From NCBI RefSeq assembly GCF_024345225.1, contig NZ_BROD01000001.1, positions 1,116,001 to 1,180,000 of the forward strand: a DNA stretch of 64,000 nucleotides, given 5' to 3'. The notes under the pieces are model-generated. The model had not been told where the DNA came from. It saw only the letters and a program-made list of their open reading frames with translations, and searched no databases. Positions within the stretch are counted from its first letter, which is position 1; every line of letters starts with the position of its first letter. The DNA is from Clostridium sp. TW13. Its GTDB lineage: Bacteria; Bacillota; Clostridia; Clostridiales; Clostridiaceae. Both the position numbers and the translations under genes were made by a program. Shown one piece after another: positions 10,508 to 20,363 of the stretch.

Positions 10508-11326
10508 ATGTCTATAGAAGATATGAAATTTGTACAAAATTTTAAGAAGATAACTGAAGATGCTTGGTTAAAAGGATGGCATGAAAGAAACGGCGGAAAC
10601 ATAACTTATAGATTAACTGAAGAAGAAGTTGCAGGAGTTAAAGAATTTATCAATGAAGATGCAGCCTATACTCCAATAGGGGTTACTGTTAAAAACTTAG
10701 CAAATGAATATTTCTTAGTAACAGGAAGTGGAAAGTTCATAAGAAATATGACAGTTTGCTTAGAAGAAAATGCAGGAATAATTAAGATTGATGAGAAGGG
10801 AGAGAACTATAAAATAGTTTGGGGACTAACTAACAATGCTAGACCAACAAGTGAGTTACCTTCACATTTAATGAGTCATTCAATAAAATTTGAAAAGACA
10901 AATGGAGCTCACAGAGTTATAATGCACTCTCATACAACAAATGTAATATCATTAACATTTGTATTACCTTTAGATGGAGCTGTATTTACAAGAGAATTAT
11001 GGGAAATGGCAACAGAATGTCCAGTAGTATTCCCAAGTGGAATTGGTGTAGTTCCATGGATGGTTCCAGGTGGAGCTGCTATAGCAGAGGCTACTGGTAA
11101 GTTAATGGGTGATCATGACGTTGTAATTTGGGCTCATCATGGAATGTTCTGCTCAGGAGAAACTTTGGATTTAACTTTCGGACTTATGGATACTGTAGAA
11201 AAGTCAGCTGAAATTTTAGTAAAAGTATTATCTATGGGTGGAAAGAAGCAAACAATAACTTCTCAAAACTTTAGAGATTTAGCAAAAGACTTTAACGTTA
11301 GTATTTCAGAAGAGTACTTAAAGTAA
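10508..11326 (+). CDS. rhaD: rhamnulose-1-phosphate aldolase
   Basis: Splits L-rhamnulose-1-phosphate into dihydroxyacetone phosphate and L-lactaldehyde; class II, zinc-dependent. 272 residues. G-W-H-E-R-N-G-G-N-I-T-Y near residue 20, the metal-site H-S-H-T-T-N (about 140) and A-H-H-G-M-F (about 212) are RhaD/AraD-type signatures. AAGGTAGG precedes the ATG. The spacer before it has short repeated AAATTAA tracts of no clear function. Confidence 0.96.
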   Translation: MSIEDMKFVQNFKKITEDAWLKGWHERNGGNITYRLTEEEVAGVKEFINEDAAYTPIGVTVKNLANEYFLVTGSGKFIRNMTVCLEENAGIIKIDEKGENYKIVWGLTNNARPTSELPSHLMSHSIKFEKTNGAHRVIMHSHTTNVISLTFVLPLDGAVFTRELWEMATECPVVFPSGIGVVPWMVPGGAAIAEATGKLMGDHDVVIWAHHGMFCSGETLDLTFGLMDTVEKSAEILVKVLSMGGKKQTITSQNFRDLAKDFNVSISEEYLK

Positions 11327-11357
11327 TAACTATTTAATAACAAAAACAATGGATTGC

Positions 11358-11397
11358 AAATATATACATATAGAACTATTTTTATATGTATATATTT
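11358..11397 (+). repeat. 15-bp perfect inverted repeat in the rhaD-fucO gap
   Basis: The arms at 11358-11372 and 11383-11397 are exact inverse copies (AAATATATACATATA). No T-run follows, so it is more likely an RNA-processing or stability hairpin between operon genes than a terminator. Confidence 0.5.
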
Positions 11398-11457
11398 AGA
11401 TATTTATATATTTCTGCATTAAAGAAAATAATAAAATTTAAAAAGGAGATTTACATT

Positions 11458-12612
11458 ATGGCAAACAGAATGGTTTTAAACGAGACAAGCTATATAGGCG
11501 CAGGTGCAATAGAAAATATTGTTACTGAAGCAAAGGTAAGAGGTTATAAAAAGGCTTTAGTTGTAACTGATAAAGATTTAATAAAGTTTAATGTGGCTAC
11601 TAGAGTTACAGAATTACTAGAAAAAAACAACTTAGCTTTTGAAATTTTTGATGAAGTAAAAGCTAATCCAACTATAAATGTAGTTTTAGCTGGTATAGAA
11701 AAATTTAAAGCTTCAGGAGCAGATTACTTATTAGCAATAGGTGGAGGTTCATCTATAGATACTGCAAAAGCTATTGGTATAATTATAAAGAATCCAGAAT
11801 TCTCAGATGTAAGAAGTCTTGAAGGTGTTGCAGCAACAAAAAATAAATCTGTAGATATTATAGCAGTACCAACTACAGCAGGAACTGCAGCAGAAGTAAC
11901 AATTAACTATGTAATTACTGATGAAGAAAAAAAGCGTAAGTTCGTTTGCGTTGACCCACATGATATACCAGTTATAGCAGTTGTTGATTCTGAAATGATG
12001 TCATCAATGCCAAAAGGTTTAACTGCAGCTACTGGTATGGATGCTTTAACTCATGCAATCGAAGGATATATCACTAAGGGTGCTTGGGAGTTAACAGATA
12101 CATTACATTTAAAAGCAATTGAAATCATAGGACGTTCTCTTAGAAGTGCAGTAAACAATGAACCTAAGGGAAGAGAAGATATGGCACTTGGACAATATGT
12201 TGCAGGTATGGGTTTTAGTAATGTAGGACTTGGTATTGTTCATGGAATGGCACATCCACTTGGAGCTTTTTATGATACTCCACATGGAATTGCAAATGCA
12301 GTAATTTTACCATATGTTATGGAATATAATGCAGAAGCTACTGGAGAAAAATATAGAGAAATAGCTAGAGCAATGGGAGTTCAAGGTGTAGATAGCATGT
12401 CTCAAGAAGAATATAGAAAAGCAGCTATAGATGCAGTTAAAAAACTTTCAGAAGATGTTGGAATCCCTAAAGTATTAAGTGAAATTGGAGTTAAGGAAGA
12501 AGACTTACAAGCACTTTCAGAATCAGCATTTGCAGATGCATGTACTCCAGGTAATCCAAGAGATACAAACGTTGAAGAAATATTAGAAGTTTATAAAAAA
12601 GCTTTTAAATAA
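11458..12612 (+). CDS. fucO: lactaldehyde reductase (iron-dependent alcohol dehydrogenase)
   Basis: Reduces L-lactaldehyde from RhaD to (S)-1,2-propanediol, regenerating NAD+. 384 residues, group III iron-dependent alcohol dehydrogenase. G-G-G-S-S-I-D-T-A-K at about 99, T-T-A-G-T-A-A-E-V and the iron-site region G-M-D-A-L-T-H-A-I-E-G-Y and H-G-M-A-H-P-L-G are visible. Start 11458 is set by AAAGGAGAT 8 bp upstream; an in-frame upstream ATG has no ribosome binding site. Last gene of the rhamnose run. The physiological name follows from context. Confidence 0.93.
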   Translation: MANRMVLNETSYIGAGAIENIVTEAKVRGYKKALVVTDKDLIKFNVATRVTELLEKNNLAFEIFDEVKANPTINVVLAGIEKFKASGADYLLAIGGGSSIDTAKAIGIIIKNPEFSDVRSLEGVAATKNKSVDIIAVPTTAGTAAEVTINYVITDEEKKRKFVCVDPHDIPVIAVVDSEMMSSMPKGLTAATGMDALTHAIEGYITKGAWELTDTLHLKAIEIIGRSLRSAVNNEPKGREDMALGQYVAGMGFSNVGLGIVHGMAHPLGAFYDTPHGIANAVILPYVMEYNAEATGEKYREIARAMGVQGVDSMSQEEYRKAAIDAVKKLSEDVGIPKVLSEIGVKEEDLQALSESAFADACTPGNPRDTNVEEILEVYKKAFK

Positions 12613-12618
12613 GCTTTT

Positions 12619-12648
12619 AAAGGGTGAGCAGTTTTGCTCACCCTTTTG
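12619..12648 (+). terminator. terminator after fucO
   Basis: AAGGGTGAGC pairs with GCTCACCCTT across AGTTTT, followed by T. It ends the rha genes and may also act for the convergent minus-strand gene. Confidence 0.85.
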
Positions 12649-12678
12649 TATTTATAGTCTACATTAAGAAATGAAAAT

Positions 12679-13287
12679 TTATTTACCTAAAGCGTTTATA
12701 TATTCCTTCATTTGATTAATATCCATAGCTCCTATGTGCTGAGAAACTATATTTCCATCAGCATCTATGAAATAAGATGCTGGAATTGATGAGATATTAT
12801 ATTTCGCTGCAACGCTTTGATCATAATCTAGGAGTATTTTGAAATTGTAGTTATGGCTTTTAGCAAAAGAACTAACAGTACCAGAGGATTCGCCTATATT
12901 TACAGCAACAATTACTAGATGGCTACTTTTGGTTTCTTGATATAATCTCTCAATTTCAGGCATTTCTGCTTTGCAAGGGGGGCACCAAGTGGCCCAAAAG
13001 TTGAGAAATACTTTCTTTCCTTTTAAATCACTTAAAGATACTCTATTTCCTGTTAAGTCTGTTAAGTTGAAATCTGTTGCTTTAGTTTTTAGATGATTAG
13101 TATCAATACTATTGGTTTTATTATCTGCATCTGTGTTAGGCACTGCTTCGGTAGGATTATTTTTAGTGGTTGAATTTTCTGTTGGTTGATTATTTTTTGA
13201 TTTTGAGGCATTATATTTATTTATTGTAGAAATTGAAATAAGCATAAGTAGCAGGGCTAAAAGAACTGCAATTATTGATTTTTTCAT
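12679..13287 (-). CDS. membrane-anchored thioredoxin-like (ResA/TlpA-type) protein
   Basis: 202 residues: an N-terminal membrane anchor (about 5-21, no lipobox Cys), a Ser/Thr/Asn-rich linker (about 26-65) and a thioredoxin fold with W-C-P-P-C (Cys102, Cys105) and the cis-Pro region S-S-I-P-A-S-Y. It likely reduces or oxidises disulfides outside the membrane. Ribosome binding site AAGGAG. It is 17 bp downstream of ccdA on the same strand, so CcdA is the probable electron donor. No cytochrome c genes are in view, so the target is unknown. Confidence 0.88.
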   Translation of the reverse strand: MKKSIIAVLLALLLMLISISTINKYNASKSKNNQPTENSTTKNNPTEAVPNTDADNKTNSIDTNHLKTKATDFNLTDLTGNRVSLSDLKGKKVFLNFWATWCPPCKAEMPEIERLYQETKSSHLVIVAVNIGESSGTVSSFAKSHNYNFKILLDYDQSVAAKYNISSIPASYFIDADGNIVSQHIGAMDINQMKEYINALGK

Positions 13288-13304
13288 ATCATTTTCTCCT
13301 TAAT

Positions 13305-14009
13305 TTAAAAGTTAATAAAGCTTGAATATTGGCTTAAGATAGCCAATTTATTTATAAAAACTAATATACCCATTATTATCATTAGAATTCCACTTACTAT
13401 AGAGACTACAGGTAAGTATTTTGAAAATTTTCTGATATATTTTATAAAATTTTCTATAAGTATAGATGTAACTATAAATGGAACAGCCAACCCTATCGAG
13501 TACATTACTAACAACATAATGCCTTTTCCAATAGAGTTCATACTTGTGGCATAAATCAGTATTGATGATAGTATAGGACCAATACAAGGCGTCCAACCAG
13601 CTGCAAAAGCCATTCCCATTATTATTGAACTGAAGGGTCCTTTAATTTTATTAATGTTGAGATATCTTTTTTCATGATAAAGCAATTTTACTTTAAATAC
13701 ACCCATTGTGTGTAAACCAAAACCAATGATGAGTATTCCACCAATTTTTCTAAAGATATCTTTATGGGTTATTAATAGTTTTCCGATAGAAGTTATGGAA
13801 ACTCCCATTAGTATAAATATTATAGAAAATCCTATAACGAAGCCTAGTGATTTATATATAGTAAAAAGCTTAGGTTTACCAGTCTTTAATTCCTCTATTG
13901 ATGAACCTGTTAAGTAGCTTATATATGCAGGAATCAAAGGAAGAACGCAGGGAGATAAGAATGATAAAAAACCTGCAGAGAAAGCTAGTAGTATTGATAT
14001 ATCTTTCAA
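13305..14009 (-). CDS. ccdA: CcdA-type thiol-disulfide electron transporter
   Basis: Polytopic membrane protein moving reducing power from cytoplasmic thioredoxin to extracytoplasmic thioredoxin-like proteins. The typical F-L-S-P-C-V-L-P-L-I-P motif begins the protein, and G-W-T-P-C-I-G-P supplies the second Cys; about six membrane spans. I choose the TTG at 14009 because GGAGG at 14019-14023 lies 9 bp before it; an upstream in-frame ATG (14036) would add 9 residues but lacks a ribosome binding site. Forms an operon with the TlpA-like gene. Confidence 0.9.
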   Translation of the reverse strand: MKDISILLAFSAGFLSFLSPCVLPLIPAYISYLTGSSIEELKTGKPKLFTIYKSLGFVIGFSIIFILMGVSITSIGKLLITHKDIFRKIGGILIIGFGLHTMGVFKVKLLYHEKRYLNINKIKGPFSSIIMGMAFAAGWTPCIGPILSSILIYATSMNSIGKGIMLLVMYSIGLAVPFIVTSILIENFIKYIRKFSKYLPVVSIVSGILMIIMGILVFINKLAILSQYSSFINF

Positions 14010-14054
14010 GGATGTGTACCTCCAATTTAATAACATTATAATTATTAATATTAT

Positions 14055-14106
14055 ATAATAAAAAAATGAAGATTTTATGTAATTTAGTCACATAAAATCT
14101 TCATTT
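14055..14106 (-). terminator. strong terminator of the yesL/M/N-like operon
   Basis: AAATGAAGATTTTATGT (14064-14080) and its exact complement (14090-14106) form a 17-bp stem. Read on the minus strand it is followed by a T-run (complement of the A-run at 14060-14066). Confidence 0.85.
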
Positions 14107-14123
14107 ATATTTGAATTTTACAC

Positions 14124-14813
14124 TTAAATGTTATTGTCAGATGCTACAAATCTATCTTCAAGCTCTTTTAAAAGGTTTCTATCATAGAAATAGAATATAG
14201 AGCAAATTATACTTGGCATGAAGATCAAAAATAATATTGAAAGATTTTTTGATAAGTAATAGATTAAGAAAATAACAATAGCCTTAAGTATAGTTATAGG
14301 AAATTTTTTTATTGCGTAATAGATTGATAAAATAAATACATCCTTTAATTTAACCTCAAATCTAGAAGCTATAGGAAAGGCATATAAGCCAATTAAAAGT
14401 GTTATTACCATTAATACAACAAAAACAACATAGATACCTGTTTGTGACATATGTAAATAGAAATATTGAAAGTCAATAAATAATATAGTTAATATTATTA
14501 GTTCCACCATCCATAACTTTAAGAAGGATACAAAGTTTTTCTTATAAGTATTCCAAAAGTATGAAGAAAAATATATATCCTTTTCACGTAGCAGTTTACT
14601 AATTGTAGAGTATAATGCACCCAATGATGGGCCAAGTGGGATAAGAGCAATAAACAAGAAAAATATGTTGAATTTATCTGGAGACATTGCTGTAAGAACA
14701 AAAAATAATATAAGAAGTATATTGCAAACAGCCAAATAGATGCTGCTTGCTACAAAGTTAGTAAAATAATTTGTTATTGTATAAATTGGTTTATCGTAAA
14801 ATTCTTTTTTCAT
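14124..14813 (-). CDS. YesL-like DUF624 membrane protein
   Basis: 229 residues with about five hydrophobic spans and the N-terminal Y-x-I-T-N-Y-F family segment. YesL-like DUF624 proteins are usually encoded beside YesM/YesN two-component systems and oligosaccharide importers, as here; their role is not established. The ATG overlaps the kinase stop (ATGA), with AGGAGG inside the kinase tail, so translation is coupled. Confidence 0.82.
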   Translation of the reverse strand: MKKEFYDKPIYTITNYFTNFVASSIYLAVCNILLILFFVLTAMSPDKFNIFFLFIALIPLGPSLGALYSTISKLLREKDIYFSSYFWNTYKKNFVSFLKLWMVELIILTILFIDFQYFYLHMSQTGIYVVFVVLMVITLLIGLYAFPIASRFEVKLKDVFILSIYYAIKKFPITILKAIVIFLIYYLSKNLSILFLIFMPSIICSIFYFYDRNLLKELEDRFVASDNNI

Positions 14814-16612
14814 AGTTCCTCCTGAATTATAGGTAGTTTAATAGTAACAGTAGTTCCTTGTCCATAGATACTACTATAAGAAAGACCATAATTTTCACCA
14901 TAATAAAGTTTTAATCTCTCATTAATATTTTTAATTCCATATCCGCTACCTTTAGATTTAAATTCTTTAGAATTTGATTCTTCTGATGGAGATAAAATGT
15001 AAGGAAGCTCGCTTTCTTTAATTCCAATACCATCATCAATAACTTTTAAGTATATATCATTGTTAATTATAGAGCCTGTAATAAGTATTTTTCCATTTAC
15101 TTCACCTTTAGCAAAAATTCCATGATTAATAGAATTCTCAACTATTGGCTGAAGAGTGATTTTTGGAATGTTATAGTTTTTAGTATCAAAGTTTACATCA
15201 ATTTCAAGTGATATTCTATTGCTGTACCTCATATTTTGAATTTGAACATAGGCTGAAACATGAGCTATTTCATCTTCAATCGAGGATATATCTTTACCCT
15301 TATTTAATGAAAGTTTATAAAATTTTGCTAAACTTTTTACTGCTAAGCTTATCTCAGAATTCATATTTTTATAAGACATCCAATTTATCATATCTAATGT
15401 ATTATATAAAAAGTGTGGATTTATCTGAGACTGAAGAGCTTTTAATTCAGCATTTTTAATGGCTTTACCAGACTTATATTGTTCTTCTACTAGTATCGAC
15501 ATTTTAGCTAGCATATAGTTGTAGTTGTTAATCAGTTCACCAAGTTCATCATCGCTATCATTTTCAATAAAATTATCTAGAGTATCAGTATGAAGTTCCC
15601 TCATGCCTTTTATTACCTTAGACAAACGCTTGTTTATAGAATTAAAGAAGTAAAAACCTACTGCAAGAGAAGCTCCTCCAAAAATAATTACTATAATTAT
15701 AAGAACTATTCTCTGAGTATTTATCTTAGAACTTACTTCACTATATGGAACAATGTTGATAATGCGCCAGTCTGTTTTATTAATATTTGCACTTTGAACA
15801 AACAAAGAGTTATTATGAATATTAATCTTACTTAGAGTGGTATCACCATTTGGTTTTATCTTATTTACAACATCTTTATATTTTTTATAAGTAGTAGCAT
15901 TTGATGAAGCTATTAAGTCTCCCTTATCATTAACTATACAACTCAAACTTCCATCTATAGAGTTAATCTTACTTATTATACCTTCTAAGTCACTTTTCTT
16001 AAAGTTAATTATAAGGTATCCTATGTTTTCAGAAAAGTTATCTGGATTAACAATAGTTTTTCCAAGGCAAAGAAGTTCATCAGAGTCATTTCCTAAATAA
16101 GAAGCTGGACACCAAAAATATCTACTATTTTCTCCGTTAACTTTACTAAGCCACTTAGAACCAGCCAGTTGTGCCATAGAATAAATAGTTTCACCTTCAT
16201 TTGAGTATATGAAATCTTTATTTACATATAAGTGTATTTTGAAAATATCCACATTATTTTCGTAAGAGGATAGTATATTTCTTAAAGAATATAGATCCCC
16301 AATTTGCTCATTAAGAGGATAATTTTTTGGATCCTTTCTAAGTATTGAAGTTAAATTATTTTCTATAACCATGGAGTTTGACGTATTAAATATTCTATAT
16401 AACTTATAAGTTATATAAGAATAAGATTGATCAAAAGCCTGTTGTGTTGAAGTTATAATGTTATCTTCAATCATTGATGACATTTTTGTGTAGGTATAAG
16501 TAAATAATATTGTTAAAGGAATTATTATAAGTATTGAATATATAAACATAAATTGATTAAGCAGCTTAGATTTATATTTCTTTACTAATTTTCTTATAAA
16601 CATAAATATCAT
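14810..16612 (-). CDS. YesM-like sensor histidine kinase
   Basis: 600 residues. TM1 at about 20-40, an extracellular dCache-like sensor (about 45-290), TM2 at about 297-320, HAMP, a His_kinase domain with Q-I-N-P-H-F-L-Y-N-T-L-D-M-I-N-W (phospho-acceptor His) and an HATPase_c with D-D-G-I-G and G-S-G-Y-G-I-K-N-I. This is the LytS/YesM-type kinase class typical of sugar importers. The start overlaps the response-regulator stop by ATGA. It probably senses an oligosaccharide or its binding protein and signals to the adjacent regulator. Confidence 0.93.
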   Translation of the reverse strand: MIFMFIRKLVKKYKSKLLNQFMFIYSILIIIPLTILFTYTYTKMSSMIEDNIITSTQQAFDQSYSYITYKLYRIFNTSNSMVIENNLTSILRKDPKNYPLNEQIGDLYSLRNILSSYENNVDIFKIHLYVNKDFIYSNEGETIYSMAQLAGSKWLSKVNGENSRYFWCPASYLGNDSDELLCLGKTIVNPDNFSENIGYLIINFKKSDLEGIISKINSIDGSLSCIVNDKGDLIASSNATTYKKYKDVVNKIKPNGDTTLSKINIHNNSLFVQSANINKTDWRIINIVPYSEVSSKINTQRIVLIIIVIIFGGASLAVGFYFFNSINKRLSKVIKGMRELHTDTLDNFIENDSDDELGELINNYNYMLAKMSILVEEQYKSGKAIKNAELKALQSQINPHFLYNTLDMINWMSYKNMNSEISLAVKSLAKFYKLSLNKGKDISSIEDEIAHVSAYVQIQNMRYSNRISLEIDVNFDTKNYNIPKITLQPIVENSINHGIFAKGEVNGKILITGSIINNDIYLKVIDDGIGIKESELPYILSPSEESNSKEFKSKGSGYGIKNINERLKLYYGENYGLSYSSIYGQGTTVTIKLPIIQEEL

Positions 16613-18156
16613 TTAGAAAAGTGCCTCCTATATTCGGATGGAGAATATGAAGTTGCCTTTCTAAAAATTTTAGAAAAGTAATTTCCATCGCTATAGCCTA
16701 CCTTTTCAGCAACATCCCCCATTTTTATATTAGAATCCTTTAGAAAGAGTTTTGATTTTTCAATTCTATACTCGTTAATATATTTGTTTACAGTTGTAGA
16801 AGTATAATCTTTAAAAATAACACAAATATATGCTGGAGTAAGATAAGTGTTCTTACTAATTTGTTCTAAACAAAGATTAGGATCGGAATAATTATTGTGT
16901 ATATATTCTAAAACAGATAAAACAGGATTGTTCTTTGAGGTTTTTTCATTCAAAATAATGAAAAATTCATTGATTTTATCTATTAAAAAGTTTTCTAGTA
17001 CAAAAATGTTAGGACATTTTAATATTTCGTCAAAAACATGATTGGAGTTCATATTTTCATTAGTTGATATATTTCTATCAACAGAAAATTCAAATATTTT
17101 CAAACACAATCTGTAATATATATCTTTAATAGAGCTAGCTGATGTTCCAGGAAACTTTCTGATTTCAGAAGTTAAATTTTTTATTATTAGAATTAAGTTC
17201 TGCTTATCTTCTTTATGAAGATATTTGTCAAATTCATTATAAATGGTTTCATTCATCATATAATTGCTAGTGATGTTATCTGATGGCAATATTATAGAAT
17301 TATAATCATAAAAGAAAGTATAAGTACACATTTTAGAAGCTATTTCGTATGAAGTTGAAACTTCATTTATTTTAGGAACAATTTTGCCAACACAAATATA
17401 GTAATTTGAGTGTTTTGACAAATATTCACCTATAGATATAAACAATGCATTATATAGGGTAGATTGAAGATTTATGTAATCCTTATCATTTTTGGTAAAG
17501 AAAAGATGAAGAATTATTTCATTTTCATCCTTTATAGATACAAAAGATGAAAAACAATATAAGGAACAAATTCCTTTTATACTTCGAATTATTCCTTCAT
17601 TAGAAGTTTTAATTGGAGTTTGCATTTTTAAAGAAACTGTTAAGAAAAATGCCTTGTTTAGCGCGTCCCTCATTTCTTTGGAAATAAAAGAATTAATAAT
17701 ATCTTCTATATTATGATTGTAATAATCTTTACTAATTTCCGAAGCTATTTTATTTTCAATGCTATCGTTTAGTGTTTTAGATTTTGAGTTCTCTAAAATT
17801 GCATTTTTAACTGCAGTTTCAAGTTCATCAAGTTCAATTGGTTTTTCAACATAAGTAATTGCTTTTAGCGTTATAGCTGCTTTTAAATACTCCTTATCTG
17901 AATAGCCGCTCATGAAGATTATTGAGCAGTCAGGATATAACTTTCTTATTTCAAATGCTAGCTCTATACCATCCATTCGAGGCATTCTAACATCAGTTAA
18001 CAGTATATCAGGTACAAACTCTTTAGCAACATTCAATGCGTCAATTCCATCATAAGCTTGTCTAGTGTGGGTTATACCAAGAGCTTCTAAAGGAAGCATT
18101 TCTATAATCCCTTCACGAGTAAAAATTTCATTATCTACGATTAATAAATTAATCAT
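16609..18156 (-). CDS. YesN-like response regulator with AraC DNA-binding domain
   Basis: 515 residues: receiver domain with D8, phospho-acceptor Asp55 (L-L-T-D-V-R-M-P-R-M-D-G) and Lys near 105; a poorly conserved middle (about 135-400); a C-terminal AraC-type double helix-turn-helix (M-G-D-V-A-E-K-V-G-Y-S-D-G-N-Y-F-S-K-I-F-R). Start 18156 follows from TAGGAGGT 7 bp upstream; an upstream in-frame ATG is ignored. Divergent from the importer genes at 18473, its likely target. Confidence 0.93.
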   Translation of the reverse strand: MINLLIVDNEIFTREGIIEMLPLEALGITHTRQAYDGIDALNVAKEFVPDILLTDVRMPRMDGIELAFEIRKLYPDCSIIFMSGYSDKEYLKAAITLKAITYVEKPIELDELETAVKNAILENSKSKTLNDSIENKIASEISKDYYNHNIEDIINSFISKEMRDALNKAFFLTVSLKMQTPIKTSNEGIIRSIKGICSLYCFSSFVSIKDENEIILHLFFTKNDKDYINLQSTLYNALFISIGEYLSKHSNYYICVGKIVPKINEVSTSYEIASKMCTYTFFYDYNSIILPSDNITSNYMMNETIYNEFDKYLHKEDKQNLILIIKNLTSEIRKFPGTSASSIKDIYYRLCLKIFEFSVDRNISTNENMNSNHVFDEILKCPNIFVLENFLIDKINEFFIILNEKTSKNNPVLSVLEYIHNNYSDPNLCLEQISKNTYLTPAYICVIFKDYTSTTVNKYINEYRIEKSKLFLKDSNIKMGDVAEKVGYSDGNYFSKIFRKATSYSPSEYRRHFSK

Positions 18157-18472
18157 TAGATTACCTCCTAACAAGTAAAATAATATAAAAAAATAGTAAA
18201 AATTTTTGTAGCAAAAAATATGCTTTTTATAGTGTACATTTTTATCTTTTGTATAAGAATGTAAAAAATAGCTTAAAAAACATAGTCATATTTGTAGTAT
18301 ACACCAAAAAGCAAAAATAAAAAATAAAAAAATTTTATTGTTTATTTTTTGATAATAGGAAAATAGACAATAAAATTTTACCCAAAGTAAATAAATTTAC
18401 TAAAAAAAAGATTTGCTAAGGTGATATTATTGTGTTGTGGATGAAAACGTTATAGCAAGAAGGGGGATACAA
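18157..18472. promoter_or_regulatory. divergent control region of the two-component operon and the importer
   Basis: No gene. A 13-bp perfect inverted repeat has arms at 18329-18341 and 18367-18379 (AAAATTTTATTGT). Downstream, GTAAATAAATTTAC with TTTACTAAA (about 18388-18403) resembles the gal operator elements. The arrangement suits control by the YesN-like regulator and perhaps the LacI-type protein. Confidence 0.4.
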
Positions 18473-19405
18473 ATGGAGAAAGGAATTAAGAAAAGGTCAT
18501 TCGGAAACGAGATTAAAAGAAATAAAGTTTTACTAATAATGTTAATACCAGCTTTGATTTATTTCATCGTATTTAGTTATGTTCCTATGGTTGGAACAAT
18601 CTTAGCTTTTAAGAATTATAACTTTAGAGATGGAATCTTTGGAAGCCCTTGGGTAGGATTTGATAATTTCAAATATTTCTTTTTATCAGGACAAGCATTT
18701 ATAGTAACAAGAAATACAATCCTTTATAATACAGCATTTATTATAGTTAACACAGTATTGCAAATGGGAATGGCAATATTAATATCAGAAGTAGCCAAAA
18801 AGTGGTTCAAGAAGCTTGCTCAAACAGCAATGTTTTTACCTTACTTCATTTCTTGGGTTGTAGTTGGTGTAATCGCATACAATCTTTTAAATGTTGAAAG
18901 TGGAACAATAAATGCATTCCTAGCTAAAATTGGATCAGGAAAAGTTAACTTCTATGGTAAAGCATATTTGTGGCCATTTATTATAGTATTTATATCAGCT
19001 TGGAAGAATGTTGGATATGGTACAGTATTATATCTTGCAGCAATCATGGGAATAGATTCAGGAATTTACGAAGCAGCTAAAATTGATGGCGCAACTATTT
19101 TCCAAAGAATTTTTAAGATCACAATCCCAAGCTTAATGCCAACAATGATAATACTTACATTGCTTGCAATAGGAAATATATTTAGAGGAGACTTCCAAAT
19201 GTTCTATCAGCTGGTAGGAAATAATGGACCTCTATTTAATGCAACAGATGTTATAGATACATTTACATTTAGATCATTAATTCAATCTGGTGAAGTTGGA
19301 ATGTCAGCAGCATCTTGTTTATACCAATCAGTATTTTGTTTTATAACTGTAATGGTAAGTAACTTTTTAGTCAAACGTTATGATAAAGATAGTTCTTTAT
19401 TCTAA
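18473..19405 (+). CDS. LplB/YtcP-type oligosaccharide ABC permease (first subunit)
   Basis: 310 residues with six predicted membrane spans and the inner-membrane permease EAA loop E-A-A-K-I-D-G-A-T-I-F-Q-R-I-F-K-I-T-I-P. Belongs to the CUT1 permeases related to LplB. Start 18473 is chosen because AAGGGGG lies 7 bp upstream; a GTG at 18437 lacks a ribosome binding site. It pairs with the next permease and the lipoprotein. No ATPase is in the cluster, so a shared MsmK-type ATPase elsewhere is expected. Confidence 0.92.
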   Translation: MEKGIKKRSFGNEIKRNKVLLIMLIPALIYFIVFSYVPMVGTILAFKNYNFRDGIFGSPWVGFDNFKYFFLSGQAFIVTRNTILYNTAFIIVNTVLQMGMAILISEVAKKWFKKLAQTAMFLPYFISWVVVGVIAYNLLNVESGTINAFLAKIGSGKVNFYGKAYLWPFIIVFISAWKNVGYGTVLYLAAIMGIDSGIYEAAKIDGATIFQRIFKITIPSLMPTMIILTLLAIGNIFRGDFQMFYQLVGNNGPLFNATDVIDTFTFRSLIQSGEVGMSAASCLYQSVFCFITVMVSNFLVKRYDKDSSLF

Positions 19406-19423
19406 CAGGAGGTGGAACGTAAT

Positions 19424-20314
19424 ATGAAAAAGACTTCAGATCAAAAAATATTTAATGTAATAAGTTATGCATTAATAACAATAATAGCATTGTTGTGTTT
19501 GATTCCTTTTGCACTTGTTGTAGTTGGATCATTTACAGATGAAAAAGAGATTATCGCTAATGGATTCTCACTTTTTCCTCATAAATTTTCTTTAGCAGCA
19601 TACAAACTTGCATTAAAGGATCCAGTGGCAATACTTAGAGCATATGGCGTTACAGTAAGTTTAACTGTCATAGGAACAGCAATTGGTTTATTTATTGTAA
19701 CAATGACAGCGTATGTTCTTCAAAGAAAAGACTTTAAATGGAGAAATAAATTCTCATTCTTCTTCTACTTCACTACATTATTTAGTGGTGGACTTGTACC
19801 ATGGTTTATATTAATGGTAAGATATCTTGACTTAAAAGATAGTTATTTAGCATTACTATTACCACCAATGCTTAGTGTATTTAATATAATTCTTATGAGA
19901 AGCTATTTAGCTGGTATACCAAATGCACTTGTTGAAGCAGCAACTATTGATGGTGCAGGAGATTTTCAAATATTTTTAAAGGTAATATTACCTTTAGCAA
20001 AACCAGCACTTGCAACAGTTGGATTATTCATAGCAATAGGATATTGGAATGATTGGTATAATAGTATGTTATTTATTAATAATGATAAACTATATTCACT
20101 TCAATATTATTTATATAAAACAGTTAATAGCGTTGAAGCATATAAAAATATTGTAGGTAAAAATGGAGGAAATGTTGGGGCAGTTATTAACTTGCCTAGT
20201 GAGTCATTAAAGATGGCGCTTACAGTTATAGTAACTGGACCAATAATTTTAGTATACCCATTCATACAAAAATACTTTGTATCAGGTATAACTTTAGGAG
20301 CAGTTAAGGAATAA
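19424..20314 (+). CDS. LplC/YtcP-type oligosaccharide ABC permease (second subunit)
   Basis: 296 residues, six membrane spans, EAA loop E-A-A-T-I-D-G-A-G-D-F-Q-I-F-L-K-V-I-L-P. Start 19424 is supported by AGGAGGTG upstream; a GTG at 19412 would sit on that ribosome binding site. Located 18 bp after its partner permease in the same operon. Confidence 0.92.
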   Translation: MKKTSDQKIFNVISYALITIIALLCLIPFALVVVGSFTDEKEIIANGFSLFPHKFSLAAYKLALKDPVAILRAYGVTVSLTVIGTAIGLFIVTMTAYVLQRKDFKWRNKFSFFFYFTTLFSGGLVPWFILMVRYLDLKDSYLALLLPPMLSVFNIILMRSYLAGIPNALVEAATIDGAGDFQIFLKVILPLAKPALATVGLFIAIGYWNDWYNSMLFINNDKLYSLQYYLYKTVNSVEAYKNIVGKNGGNVGAVINLPSESLKMALTVIVTGPIILVYPFIQKYFVSGITLGAVKE

Positions 20315-20363
20315 ATTTTATTCTTTAATATATATAAAATTATTATTTAGGGGGAAGAGAAAA

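Noticed and set aside
14124-18156. Shadow frames on the plus strand across the two-component operon
   Set aside because: No ribosome binding sites and they lie wholly within well-recognised minus-strand genes.
18441-18456. cre-like TGAAAACGTTATAGCA upstream of the importer
   Set aside because: Two extra bases between the halves compared with the usual catabolite-response element.
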